From contig JBEKEX010000010.1 in the NCBI GenBank assembly GCA_050013615.1, forward strand, positions 1 to 30,080: a stretch of 30,080 bases of DNA, read 5' to 3'. Below the pieces are notes generated by a model. The model had not been told where the DNA came from. It saw only the letters and a program-made list of their open reading frames with translations, and ran no database searches. Positions within the stretch are counted from its first letter, which is position 1, and each line of letters begins with the position of its first letter. The stretch is from JBEKEX01 sp050013615 (lineage in GTDB: Bacteria > Chloroflexota > Anaerolineae > Anaerolineales > Anaerolineaceae). A program made the position numbers and the translations under genes. This document shows positions 15,112 to 23,247 of this stretch, one piece after another.

Positions 15112-16377
15112 TTATCGCAATCCGAACAATTTCATACGCATTTCTTCAAGTTGCTGCATCTCGCTACGGTTGTCCAACAGCTTTTTCAAAGCATTCACCA
15201 CATCGTCGACACCCTGTTTGCCGGCGCGGAAGATGGCTTCGTTCAGCCAGACTGCTTCGTCCTCGCTGGCGCGTTCCGCTTCGGGGAAGTGCAGCTTCTC
15301 GAACTGGAACCGCTCCGGAAAGGCGCTGGGCACCGGCAGCCGTGAGAGCCAGGGCTGGAAAAGGTCATAATGATGCATGGCAGGATACCCGTGGTCACAA
15401 GGAATGCCTTCCCCTGCCAGTGCAAAACAGACCACCTGATGCTCGGCGCCAAACACCTGCGGGTCGATGGCCAAGATATAGCGATCGAACGAGCGCACGG
15501 TGTTGCGGATATCATGACGCAGCAGGCGGATGCCGGGGAGCTTTTTCAAATTCTCTTCCAGATATGCGACGTGTTCGGCACGTTCCTTCATTTGTTCAGG
15601 AAACCGTTCCAAGGCCACCATTCCCAGGGCAGCCTGGAGCTCTGACAAACGATAGTTCGTTCCAAGGGTGAAGTTGTTTTGCCCCATATCTTTGGGGCGC
15701 CCGCAATCAACGATGCTGGCAGCCCGTTCTGCCAGGTCCTGCGTACGGCATAGCAATACCCCGCCCTCGCCGGTAGTCAGGATGTTGCCAGACTGCATGT
15801 CGAAAGTGCCAAAATGCCCAATGGTACCGGCTCCCTGGCTGTGCCATCTGGCACCGGGGGCGTGGGAACAGTCTTCCACCACCACCAGACCACGGCTGTC
15901 TGCAATGTCCATGATGGCGTCCATGTCGGTCATCTGTGCCCCTAGGTGGGCAACGATGATAGCCTTGGTCTTGGGCGTGAGCGCCAACTTGACCTGTTCC
16001 GGGTCGATGCAATACGTGCCGGGGTCGATATCCACGATGACCGGGATGGCACCGGCCGCCAGGGTTGCAACTGCCACTGCCTGGAAAGCATAGGCAGGAA
16101 TAATAACCTCATCTTCCCATCCGATAGCAGCAGTCCGCAAAGCCACCTCGAGGGCCGTGGCGCCGTTGATCAATGGCACGGCATAACCACCGCCCTGCAT
16201 CTGGGCAAATCGCTCCGCGAAGGTCTTCGCCTTTGGACCGGGATATGGGGAACCGCCCCATTGCCCTGACTCGATTACCTCGGTGACTGCCCGGATGTCA
16301 CGTTCATCGTGTACCGGCCAGGTTGGATAGGGTTCTGCCCGCAGGGGTTTCCCGCCCAGCGCCTTTAGATTGGACAT
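15112..16377 (-). CDS. DegT/DnrJ/EryC1/StrS-family protein lacking the PLP lysine
   Basis: This 421-residue protein has the fold-type I aminotransferase layout: NGATALEVAL (71-80, cofactor phosphate), PAYAFQA (94-100), and VVEDCSHAPGA (166-176), which keeps the aspartate expected to contact the PLP ring nitrogen. The segment equivalent to FSFQNGKLMTAGEGG in AHBA synthase-like members reads FDMQSGNILTTGEGG, so the Schiff-base lysine is Asn198 (codon AAC, 15784-15786). It resembles the AHBA synthase/scyllo-inosose aminotransferase (RifK/StsC) branch rather than the general sugar branch. Without lysine it cannot be a normal transaminase; it may be a dehydratase-like enzyme, a binding protein or a pseudoenzyme. 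AAGGAGAA precedes the ATG. It is last in a four-gene operon, 31 nt after the kinase gene. Confidence 0.88.
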   Translation of the reverse strand: MSNLKALGGKPLRAEPYPTWPVHDERDIRAVTEVIESGQWGGSPYPGPKAKTFAERFAQMQGGGYAVPLINGATALEVALRTAAIGWEDEVIIPAYAFQAVAVATLAAGAIPVIVDIDPGTYCIDPEQVKLALTPKTKAIIVAHLGAQMTDMDAIMDIADSRGLVVVEDCSHAPGARWHSQGAGTIGHFGTFDMQSGNILTTGEGGVLLCRTQDLAERAASIVDCGRPKDMGQNNFTLGTNYRLSELQAALGMVALERFPEQMKERAEHVAYLEENLKKLPGIRLLRHDIRNTVRSFDRYILAIDPQVFGAEHQVVCFALAGEGIPCDHGYPAMHHYDLFQPWLSRLPVPSAFPERFQFEKLHFPEAERASEDEAVWLNEAIFRAGKQGVDDVVNALKKLLDNRSEMQQLEEMRMKLFGLR

Positions 16378-16408
16378 CGATTTCTCCTTAGCATCCGGCC
16401 CACAGTTT

Positions 16409-17386
16409 TCATTTTTTTAGCAGTGCTTTCGTGGAAGTAATGAGAGTCTCGCGCAGGGGCAAGGCTTTCATGCCGGCTGCTTCCATTCCCATCAACACAC
16501 CGCCTACCACCGGGGGCACATCCAGGCGGATGAATTGCGCCTTGGGCGCTGCGGATAGAACAGTTTGCCTGAATGGTTCCAGCAGTAATAACCCGCCATT
16601 GAACATGCTGCCGATCATGACAACTTCGACGGCTTCATCTTCGAAGTGCAACTGGTGGATAATGCCGGTCACCATGCTGCCCAATTCTCCTCCTGCCCAG
16701 GCAATGGCGTCCCTGGCAACGGCGTCACCTTCTTCTGCCACGCGGAAAATTTGTACCGCGGCGTCTCCCCAAATGGTGTAGTAACCCAGCGCCAATCCTT
16801 CCAACAGGTCATTCACATCTTTGGCACCTGCCAGCTCGATGAAAGCTGGCGTCAATCGGGTGGCCGGACCGCGTTTGCCCCATTCGTAGGCAATAGCCTG
16901 GGTGGCACGCATCACCAGTGAACCCGAACCCCCGAACTCGCCGAATGTTGGACCGCAACCGGTCATGTGGGCGATGTTACCTTGTGCATCACGCCCCAGG
17001 CAGTTATCCCCGGTGCCGGCATCCACCACCACTCCCCATCCCTGGCTTGTGCCGGCCATCAGCCCAACCATCATATCGTTTGCCGCTTCCAGCGGGCAGG
17101 CCAGGCTCAGCCTGGCAATCGTATCCAGGGTTGGCTGGCGCTCTGAGGGCCAGTCATATCCCGAGACACCAAACCCGGCTCCGCTGACCTGCTCCAGGTC
17201 AGTGCCGGACATGGTCAATGCCAAGGCAATCGATTCCTTCATTGCAGTGAACAACCCTTCGTATCCCACGGCTTCGTGGTTGCCGGGCCCCGATTCTCCG
17301 AACCCCACAGCTTTGCCATTTTCAGTAGCTACCAAGGCATGGGTTTTGCTGCCGCCAACATCAACGCCAAGAAATATACGTCCCAT
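16409..17386 (-). CDS. BadF/BadG-type ATPase, N-acetylglucosamine kinase-like sugar kinase
   Basis: The 325 residues carry the ASKHA phosphate-1 motif GVDVGGSKTHALVA (7-20), an adenosine/phosphate-2 type VVVDAGTGDNCLGRD near 120, and GCGPTFGEFGGSGSLVMRA near 143. This is the BadF/BcrA family, which includes N-acetylglucosamine and related amino-sugar kinases. No Fe-S cluster motif of the benzoyl-CoA reductase activators is present, so a sugar kinase role is favoured. GGAG lies 7 nt before the ATG. It follows the GH4 gene by 138 nt, where a TATAAA hexamer on the minus strand could provide an internal promoter. Confidence 0.85.
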   Translation of the reverse strand: MGRIFLGVDVGGSKTHALVATENGKAVGFGESGPGNHEAVGYEGLFTAMKESIALALTMSGTDLEQVSGAGFGVSGYDWPSERQPTLDTIARLSLACPLEAANDMMVGLMAGTSQGWGVVVDAGTGDNCLGRDAQGNIAHMTGCGPTFGEFGGSGSLVMRATQAIAYEWGKRGPATRLTPAFIELAGAKDVNDLLEGLALGYYTIWGDAAVQIFRVAEEGDAVARDAIAWAGGELGSMVTGIIHQLHFEDEAVEVVMIGSMFNGGLLLLEPFRQTVLSAAPKAQFIRLDVPPVVGGVLMGMEAAGMKALPLRETLITSTKALLKK

Positions 17387-17524
17387 AAATACTCCGTTGC
17401 GATTATGTTTTGTTTAGGTTGCCTATTTTATACCCATTATTTCTTTGATATGCGATCAGAGCGAAAGCCGAAAACGTCGATTGACATGTAACGATAATCC
17501 TGCAATGCTTGATCCTTTACTCGG

Positions 17525-18817
17525 CTAGAATTGCGGCAAGTAGGCCTGGTTTGTTTTCAGAATGTCGTCCAACACTGCCTGCACCTGGTCGACCGCAGGG
17601 CCCAGGGGATGAGCCAGCAATGCTTGATACGCTGCGCGGCGGTCTCCATGCACGGCGGCTTCAACCGTCATGATCTCATAGGATTTCACCTGTGCCAACA
17701 GGCCGTAGCACACCGGCGGCAGCGGCTCGGCCGGCAGGGGATGGATGCCCTTGGCGTCCACCTTGCAAGGCATTTCCAACACCCAGTCCTTGTCCCAGCC
17801 GGGCACCGCGCCGTTGTGGCGTACGTTGCACACGTGCGTTTCACCCAAATCATTGTACATGGCATTGAGCAATTGCGTAGCCGCGGTCGAATAATACGCT
17901 CCGCCGCGCAGCATCAAGTCAGCCGGAGGCTCGGTAAGCTTGGGATCGGCGTATTGCCGCAGCAGGTCTTTCTTGATGCCCATAACCGTTTCGCCGCGGG
18001 AAGGCGGCCATTGCTGCTGCTCCGCCAGCTTGCGTTTGGTGTAATAGTAATATTTCAAGTAGGGGTTGGGCATCATGCGCAGCGATTCTATAGTGTCCAG
18101 CTCCCATTCCGGCTCAGCCTGGCTGCGCAGTTCGTTGATATAGGTGTCGATGATGGGTGGCCACATGTCTTCACCCTTGATGGTGAAACCATAGTGCCAG
18201 GAGAGGTGGTTCAGTCCCAGGGTCTTCAATTCGGTCCAGGAAGGATCGATCCGCTCCAGCAGCACCTTCTCCAATCCCTTGATGATCTCCATTTTGGTGG
18301 TGATGGGGATGTTGCAAACGCCCACGGCCGGCACTTCGGGGGCGTAGCGGAACAGCGCTTCGGTCATCAGCCCGGAGGGATTGGTGAAATTGATCAGCAT
18401 CGCGCCGGGTGCGGCCAGCTCTTGCATGTCATGGGCAATACTCAAAATGACGGGGATGGTGCGCAGCGCCTTTGCCATCCCGCCCACGCCGGTGGTCTCC
18501 TGGCCGATCAATCCGTGGCGGCGGCCCAAATATTCATCATTGACGCGCGCACGCATCATTCCCACCCGCAGTTGGGTGATGACGTAATTGGCATTACGCA
18601 CTGCATCGCGTTGGTTCTGGCAAAGGACGACCTTAAACGGCGAGCCTTTAACTTCCACCATGCGTTTGGCAAAGCCGCCGACCGCTTCCAACCGCTCGGC
18701 GTTGATGTCCATCAACCATAATTCGTCCAGCGGGAAGGTTTGAATCCGTTCCAGAAAACCGTTCACCAGTTCTGGTGTGTAGGTCGAACCGCCGCCAATG
18801 ACTGCCACTTTCAACAT
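17525..18817 (-). CDS. Family 4 glycoside hydrolase (NAD- and metal-dependent)
   Basis: The N-terminal Rossmann motif is VAVIGGGSTYTPEL. The family signatures are NFTNPSG near 140, GVCNIP near 165 (cysteine metal ligand), and LGLNHLSWHYG near 201 (histidine ligand), with a tail containing HNGAVPGWDKDWVLEMP. GH4 enzymes cleave alpha- or beta-glycosides by transient NAD-linked oxidation at C3; the closest type by motif is 6-phospho-beta-glucosidase, but substrate class cannot be fixed from sequence. The frame is open further upstream to 18895, but GGAGGA directly precedes two ATGs (18820 and 18817), so I start at 18817 (430 residues). It is 37 nt after the Gfo/Idh gene. Confidence 0.92.
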   Translation of the reverse strand: MLKVAVIGGGSTYTPELVNGFLERIQTFPLDELWLMDINAERLEAVGGFAKRMVEVKGSPFKVVLCQNQRDAVRNANYVITQLRVGMMRARVNDEYLGRRHGLIGQETTGVGGMAKALRTIPVILSIAHDMQELAAPGAMLINFTNPSGLMTEALFRYAPEVPAVGVCNIPITTKMEIIKGLEKVLLERIDPSWTELKTLGLNHLSWHYGFTIKGEDMWPPIIDTYINELRSQAEPEWELDTIESLRMMPNPYLKYYYYTKRKLAEQQQWPPSRGETVMGIKKDLLRQYADPKLTEPPADLMLRGGAYYSTAATQLLNAMYNDLGETHVCNVRHNGAVPGWDKDWVLEMPCKVDAKGIHPLPAEPLPPVCYGLLAQVKSYEIMTVEAAVHGDRRAAYQALLAHPLGPAVDQVQAVLDDILKTNQAYLPQF

Positions 18818-18854
18818 CATTCCTCCAATAAATACGCGCTGTACGCCGCCATGT

Positions 18855-19868
18855 TTATTTGATATCGATCGCTTTGCCCGTCCGGGCACTTTCATAAGCC
18901 GCGTCGATCACTTTTATATTAATCAGGCCTTCCAGCCCGCCGGGCAGGATTGTCTTGCCGCTGGCGATTGCCTCTGCAAAGGCTTTCATCTGCCGGTTAT
19001 ACATCTCCTGCGGGGCGTGGATACGGCGTGGGAATTGGAAGCCCGGATCGACAACGTCCACGCGCTGCGTTTGCAGGTCAGGCAATTCCAGGTGGGTGGG
19101 AAAGATCATGCCGAAGCCCCGGCTGCCGTAGAGCTGGGTGCTGGCAAACGGTGAATCGACGTGCGGCTGCCACCAACCGGATTCGATGTAGGAGGCGGCG
19201 CCGTTATCCCAATTGACGATGACCACAGCGGTATCATCCACGTCGCCTTCGATGTAGTTTGTGCTAATGCGGGCGTAGACGCTCACCGGCCGGGGGTCGC
19301 CCATCAGGTAGCGGGTCGTATCCAGGGCGTGGATGCCCACGTCGGCCATGGCGCCGCCGCCCGCCAGAGCTTTCTGGGTAAACCATCCCGTCGGACCCCA
19401 ATTGGTGTGCACGCCAAAGCTCTTGGTGCGGATGATCCGTCCGAGCTTGTTCGCCTCGACCTGGGCCTTCAACCAGTTGACCTCCTCGTCGAAGCGCCAG
19501 CAGTGCGCCACCATGAGCACCGCTTTCGATCTCTGGCTGGCTTCCAGCATTTCTTCCGCCTCGGCAGCATTCATTGCCATGGGCTTTTCCACCATGACGG
19601 CCACTCCTTCGTTGAGTGCGGCGATGGTTTGCGGCATGTGCAGCACATTGGGTGTTGCAACGATCAAAGCGTCGACGGCTCCATCACACAGCATGGCAGG
19701 TACGTCGGGATATGTCCTTTCGATACCGAATTGTTGCGCAAAGGCGGCCGCATGCTCGGCATGGCGTTCCACCACAGCCACCAATTCCGCATCTGCCAGA
19801 GCCTGGATTGCCTTGGCATGGGTATTGGCAATGGAACCGGCGCCACTGATTGCAAATCGGATGGTCAT
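18855..19868 (-). CDS. Gfo/Idh/MocA-family oxidoreductase
   Basis: The 337 residues have an N-terminal NAD(P)-binding Rossmann motif FAISGAGSIAN, the EKP motif (94-96) with its conserved lysine, and DVGIHALDTTRYLMGDP near 177-193, which carries the catalytic Asp and His. The family oxidises or epimerises sugar or cyclitol hydroxyl groups with NAD(P). It is the first gene of the four-gene operon with GH4, kinase and DegT-like protein, suggesting uptake and stepwise breakdown of a glycoside. GGAAGGAAA precedes the ATG. Confidence 0.92.
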   Translation of the reverse strand: MTIRFAISGAGSIANTHAKAIQALADAELVAVVERHAEHAAAFAQQFGIERTYPDVPAMLCDGAVDALIVATPNVLHMPQTIAALNEGVAVMVEKPMAMNAAEAEEMLEASQRSKAVLMVAHCWRFDEEVNWLKAQVEANKLGRIIRTKSFGVHTNWGPTGWFTQKALAGGGAMADVGIHALDTTRYLMGDPRPVSVYARISTNYIEGDVDDTAVVIVNWDNGAASYIESGWWQPHVDSPFASTQLYGSRGFGMIFPTHLELPDLQTQRVDVVDPGFQFPRRIHAPQEMYNRQMKAFAEAIASGKTILPGGLEGLINIKVIDAAYESARTGKAIDIK

Positions 19869-19926
19869 AAAAGTTTCCTTCCTGCATTGATCGACACCGC
19901 GTGATATCTTTACGTATCCCAGATAT

Positions 19927-19946
19927 ATTTTATCCCTGCGTGGGAT
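19927..19946 (-). promoter_or_regulatory. Candidate promoter/operator of the Gfo/Idh-GH4 operon
   Basis: On the minus strand a TAAAAT -10-like hexamer (19927-19932) adjoins a perfect inverted repeat ATCCC-N5-GGGAT (19932-19946), and a further ATCCC copy lies just downstream. The -35 (TTTCAA) is weak, as expected for an activated or repressed promoter. The role is inferred from position. Confidence 0.4.
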
Positions 19947-19969
19947 TTTTTGAAAAAGTGGACAAATGG

Positions 19970-19999
19970 AAAAAATCAGGGCAGCCGCGCGGCTGCCCT
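19970..19999 (-). terminator. Intrinsic terminator of surE
   Basis: AGGGCAGCCG and CGGCTGCCCT form a 10-bp stem with a 2-nt centre (19978-19999), followed on the minus strand by GATTTTTT. It starts 24 nt after the surE stop. Confidence 0.92.
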
Positions 20000-20023
20000 T
20001 GTAATTTAAGTTTTACTGCATTT

Positions 20024-20848
20024 TCAACGCAACTTCTTATCGAGCTCGGCGAAATCCACCCGGGCGGTCATGTCCAGATCCAAAGGTGTCACCGACACCA
20101 CATGGTCGATTGCCAGCGCATATACATCGGTGTCCGGCGGCACATCGCCGGGCTTGACGTCGATGATTCCCCCAATCGCGGCATCGCTGGACCAATCCCC
20201 TTTTCGCTGCACCATGGGCTGGAAGTAACGATAGCGGGCCAGGCGTGTCAGGCGCCAGGGTGTTTGCGGGGTGGCAATGTACGGCACGTCGACCTTGATG
20301 AATTGCGCTTCAGGCGGGAAGCGCTTTTCCAGCATTAGTTTGGCGAATAATTGTGTGAAATAGGCCGCCGTTGAGAAATCGATCTCGCGGGAATAGCGCT
20401 TGTATTCCACGTTGACGTTATCGATCTGGAGCGAGGCAGCGATGGAAGGGATACCGCACGCCGCACCTTCCATTGCACCACCTACTGTGCCGGATACGGC
20501 AATATCCGTGCCGGGATTCTCTCCATAATTGATCCCCGAGACGACAAGGTCAGGCTTCTGCGGCAGGATCTCCAAAACACCGTGCAGAACAGCCTGAGCG
20601 GGCGAGCCGCCCACGGCGAACGTGTCCCATTCCTGCTTGCCGATGGTCAGCTTGCGCTCCTCGATGTGCCCATCGGAGATGGATGGCATGCTGCGGCCGG
20701 CACCGGAAGACTGTGTGCGGGGAGCGACCACCCACACATAACCGAGTTCTGAAAGTGCTTCGGCAGCAGCCCACAGCCCGGGTGATTGGATGCCGTCGTC
20801 ATTGATGAGCAGGATTTGATAGCGCTTGTTGTTTGTAATCGCATTCAT
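20024..20848 (-). CDS. surE: 5'/3'-nucleotidase SurE
   Basis: This 274-residue protein has the SurE metal-site motif LLINDDGIQSPG near the N-terminus, VVAPRTQSSGAGRS near 40-53, and PDLVVSGINYGENPG with the conserved Asn. TVGGAMEGA follows. SurE dephosphorylates nucleoside monophosphates and exopolyphosphate using a divalent metal. The C-terminus contains YALAIDHVVSVTPLDLD, standard for the family. AAGGGG lies upstream of the ATG. Only 23 nt separate the gene from the tRNA-Arg terminator, leaving no room for a separate promoter, so expression probably relies on read-through or on a promoter overlapping the tRNA gene. Confidence 0.95.
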   Translation of the reverse strand: MNAITNNKRYQILLINDDGIQSPGLWAAAEALSELGYVWVVAPRTQSSGAGRSMPSISDGHIEERKLTIGKQEWDTFAVGGSPAQAVLHGVLEILPQKPDLVVSGINYGENPGTDIAVSGTVGGAMEGAACGIPSIAASLQIDNVNVEYKRYSREIDFSTAAYFTQLFAKLMLEKRFPPEAQFIKVDVPYIATPQTPWRLTRLARYRYFQPMVQRKGDWSSDAAIGGIIDVKPGDVPPDTDVYALAIDHVVSVTPLDLDMTARVDFAELDKKLR

Positions 20849-20871
20849 AATGACAACCCCTTGAAATTATT

Positions 20872-20902
20872 AAAAAGGGAACGGTGATGGTAACCGCTCC
20901 CT
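20872..20902 (-). terminator. Intrinsic terminator of tRNA-Arg
   Basis: A 10-bp stem (AGGGAGCGGT with ACCGTTCCCT, one G-T pair) and 7-nt loop are followed by TTTTT. It begins 7 nt beyond the encoded CCA. Confidence 0.9.
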
Positions 20903-20909
20903 CGACGGA

Positions 20910-20986
20910 TGGTGCCCCTGGCAGAATTTGAATCTGCAACCTTTTGCTCCGCAAGCAAACGCTCTATCCAATTGCGCTACAGGGGC
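20910..20986 (-). tRNA. tRNA-Arg (anticodon GCG), CCA encoded
   Basis: Acceptor arms GCCCCTG and CAGGGGC pair perfectly. The anticodon stem TTTGC/GCAAA encloses TTGCGGA, so the anticodon is GCG. The T arm GCAGA-TTCAAAT-TCTGC is intact, the discriminator is A, and CCA is encoded (20910-20912). The D stem GCGC/GAGC has one mismatch (G12-A23). Confidence 0.94.
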
Positions 20987-20998
20987 TTGCGTCCCACA

Positions 20999-21027
20999 AA
21001 TATACCGCGCCATGCCTTAATCGTCAA
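20999..21027 (-). promoter_or_regulatory. Promoter of tRNA-Arg
   Basis: On the minus strand TTGACG (21022-21027) and TATATT (20999-21004) are separated by 17 nt, with a GC-rich discriminator-like segment before the tRNA 5' end. Confidence 0.85.
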
Positions 21028-21061
21028 GCACATTGGAGCGGATTATCACCAAAATAACACC

Positions 21062-21078
21062 AACGATTATAGATCGTT
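21062..21078. repeat. Inverted repeat downstream of proC
   Basis: AACGAT-N5-ATCGTT is a perfect 6-bp dyad 42 nt after the proC stop. A T-rich but interrupted tract follows on the minus strand, so it is at best a weak terminator; it could instead be an operator upstream of the tRNA-Arg promoter. Confidence 0.45.
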
Positions 21079-21119
21079 AGGAAAAGTTAGCTTTCAAAAG
21101 ATGTTTGGAACAGCTTGAA

Positions 21120-21962
21120 TCAATTCTTGTCGGGGGCCTGGCTCTGACGGCCGCGTCCCAACTCTTGAGAACGCTCATAGGCGGCCCAGATGGCGCGTGA
21201 GATGGCAGTGCGGAAGCCGGCCTTTTCCAGGTAATACAATGCGGCAGCCGAAGTTCCTGCCGGTGATGTGACTTCATTGCGCAGCTGCGCCGGGTGATCC
21301 TTGCGCAGGTCGAAATAATCCACCGAGCCGCGCAAGGTCTGCGAGACCAGTTGCTCGGCGATGCGGCGCGGAAAGCCAAGGTGGACCCCGGCATCGATCA
21401 TGGCCTCCATAAATAAGAACACATAAGCTGGACCGGAACCGGACAATGCGGTTGCCATATCGAGATAGTTTTCTTCGGCCATGAAAATGTGCTGCCCGAG
21501 GGCGCCCAAGATAGAGCGGGTTGCCTCGAGCTGCTCTTCGGTCACGGCGGGGGTGGCAGTCCACACAGTGATCCCTTCGCCGATCTGTGCCGGCGTGTTG
21601 GGCATGGAACGCACGACACACTCGTGTTGCAGGCCGCTGGTGATCATTTCAAGTGTTGCGCCAGCCACCACGGAAAGCACCAGGGTGTGAGGTGTGATCT
21701 GCCCTTTGAGGCCTTTCATCACCGCTAGCAGGCTTTGTGGTTTCACCGATAAGATCACGACGTCCGCCTGGCGCATCGCAACGGCATTATCGCTGCTGAC
21801 TTGGATCTGGTATTTTTCGTGAAGCAATTCCAGGCGTTCCAAGGATGGACCTGCGGCCCAGATTTTATTGGCTGTGGTGACTTCATTCTTCAGCAGCCCG
21901 GTAATGATAGCTTCTCCAATGGCGCCAGGGCCGATGATGGCGATTGTGGGTAGTTTCTGCAT
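21120..21962 (-). CDS. proC: Pyrroline-5-carboxylate reductase
   Basis: The 280-residue product has the NAD(P)-binding motif IAIIGPGAIGEAII at the N-terminus, VILSVKPQ near 70, VVRSMPNTPAQIGEG near 115-129 and ALSGSGPAYVFLFMEAMIDAGV near 165, the proline-biosynthesis signature. It reduces 1-pyrroline-5-carboxylate to proline with NADPH. I start at ATG 21962 because GGAGGAG is directly upstream; an in-frame ATG at 21974 lies before that site. The gene stands alone between the LacI-type regulator and tRNA-Arg. Confidence 0.96.
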   Translation of the reverse strand: MQKLPTIAIIGPGAIGEAIITGLLKNEVTTANKIWAAGPSLERLELLHEKYQIQVSSDNAVAMRQADVVILSVKPQSLLAVMKGLKGQITPHTLVLSVVAGATLEMITSGLQHECVVRSMPNTPAQIGEGITVWTATPAVTEEQLEATRSILGALGQHIFMAEENYLDMATALSGSGPAYVFLFMEAMIDAGVHLGFPRRIAEQLVSQTLRGSVDYFDLRKDHPAQLRNEVTSPAGTSAAALYYLEKAGFRTAISRAIWAAYERSQELGRGRQSQAPDKN

Positions 21963-22028
21963 GCTCTCCTCCAAAAAAGGCCGGGGTTAATTTCCAATCA
22001 TTGTATCATCAAGGTCTCTTTTGTGGTC

Positions 22029-23057
22029 TCACCTGCCGGCCACGCTCCGAGTCGAAGCCCGCACCACCAGTTCGCTTTGTAATAAAACTTTCTGGGGTTC
22101 CTTGTTCGCACCCGGCTCTCCATCCGGTTTCAACAAATTCAGCATCATTGTGGTGGCCACTGCGCCCAACCTGGCTTTGAACTGGCGCACGGTGGTTAAC
22201 GGCGGATGCAGGTAGGCTGCCACAGCGATGTCATCGAACCCGGTGATCGAGATGTCTTCCGGAATGCGCAGCCCGGCCTGATAGATGGCGCTGTATACGC
22301 CGATGGCCAGGGAGTCGTTGTAGCAAACAATGGCAGTTGGGCGATGCGCTTGAGATAATAGGACATTCGCCGCCTCGAACCCGGCTTGCAGGGTTTCCAG
22401 TTGCGACCTGAGTATGAAGGCTTCGTTGATCGCCACACCCGAAGTACGCATCTCCTGCCGGAAGCCTTTCTCGCGTGCCACCGAAGTTCGCCCGCCGACC
22501 GAGTTGCCCAAAAAGGCGATCTCACGATGCCCAAGCTCGATCAGGTGGCGGGTTGCCAGGCGGATTCCGTATACGTCGTCGTTGTAAACCAGGTAGGGCG
22601 AATCAGTGGAACCTTCATTATTCACGATCACCATTGGAAGGCCGTAAGTCATCAACAAGTGACTCTGCTTGGGGCTGAACTGTGGGGCGCAGATGATCAC
22701 TCCATCCACACCGCGCTGCACCATGGCCTGCACCACTTCATTTTCGCGCTGTTTATCCCGATGGGTGGTGACGATGAACAGGTTGTAGTCGGCTACGTGT
22801 GCCACCTCATCGATGCTGTGCAGCACTTCGCTCCAAAAAGGGTCATCCAGGTTGCTCACGATCACCCCCAGGGCGTGGGATTGGTGCGTCTTCAGGCTGC
22901 GCGCCGCGGCACTGGGAATGTAGCCCATTTCAGCAGCCAGCGTTTGGATCGCTGCCACCATCCCTTTCGAGATGGCCGGATGGTTGTGCAGCGCCCGCGA
23001 GACTGTCGCATGAGATACGCCTGCCGCTTTTGCAATGTCCTTGATGGTGACCGCCAT
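22029..23057 (-). CDS. LacI-family transcriptional regulator
   Basis: The N-terminal helix-turn-helix reads TIKDIAKAAGVSHATVSRAL (residues 4-23), with hinge helix SAAARSLKT, followed by a periplasmic-binding-like effector domain (GVIVSNLDDPFWSEVL, TAIVCYNDSLAIG, ITGFDDIAVAAYLHPPLTTV). Length 342 is typical. It should repress sugar or cyclitol genes and release DNA on binding a sugar or sugar phosphate. It is downstream of the iol genes and has its own strong promoter, so it may control the iol cluster, the GH4 operon, or both; the target cannot be read from the sequence. Confidence 0.95.
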   Translation of the reverse strand: MAVTIKDIAKAAGVSHATVSRALHNHPAISKGMVAAIQTLAAEMGYIPSAAARSLKTHQSHALGVIVSNLDDPFWSEVLHSIDEVAHVADYNLFIVTTHRDKQRENEVVQAMVQRGVDGVIICAPQFSPKQSHLLMTYGLPMVIVNNEGSTDSPYLVYNDDVYGIRLATRHLIELGHREIAFLGNSVGGRTSVAREKGFRQEMRTSGVAINEAFILRSQLETLQAGFEAANVLLSQAHRPTAIVCYNDSLAIGVYSAIYQAGLRIPEDISITGFDDIAVAAYLHPPLTTVRQFKARLGAVATTMMLNLLKPDGEPGANKEPQKVLLQSELVVRASTRSVAGR

Positions 23058-23080
23058 AATATTTCTCCAGGTGCTATTTT

Positions 23081-23109
23081 CTTATATGCCAAAAATCATC
23101 ATCTGTCAA
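23081..23109 (-). promoter_or_regulatory. Promoter of the lacI-type gene
   Basis: TTGACA (23104-23109) and TATAAG (23081-23086) on the minus strand are spaced by 17 nt; the start codon is 24 nt beyond the -10 box. Confidence 0.85.
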
Positions 23110-23247
23110 ACCTGCTTCGGCAAGGCGGAATGACCTTTTCAAGAATCGAAAACGTGCTTGCCAGGGCTGAATGCGTTTTCCGGCTCCGGTAAGGATATAA
23201 GGTTGTTTTTACCGATTCTGCTATGGTTTAATTCCCTTTATTGCAGC

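Noticed and set aside
17531..18721. 396-codon plus-strand open frame antisense to the GH4 gene
   Set aside because: It is a shadow of the GH4 coding sequence, with His- and Gln-rich low-information translation and no ribosome-binding site or promoter.
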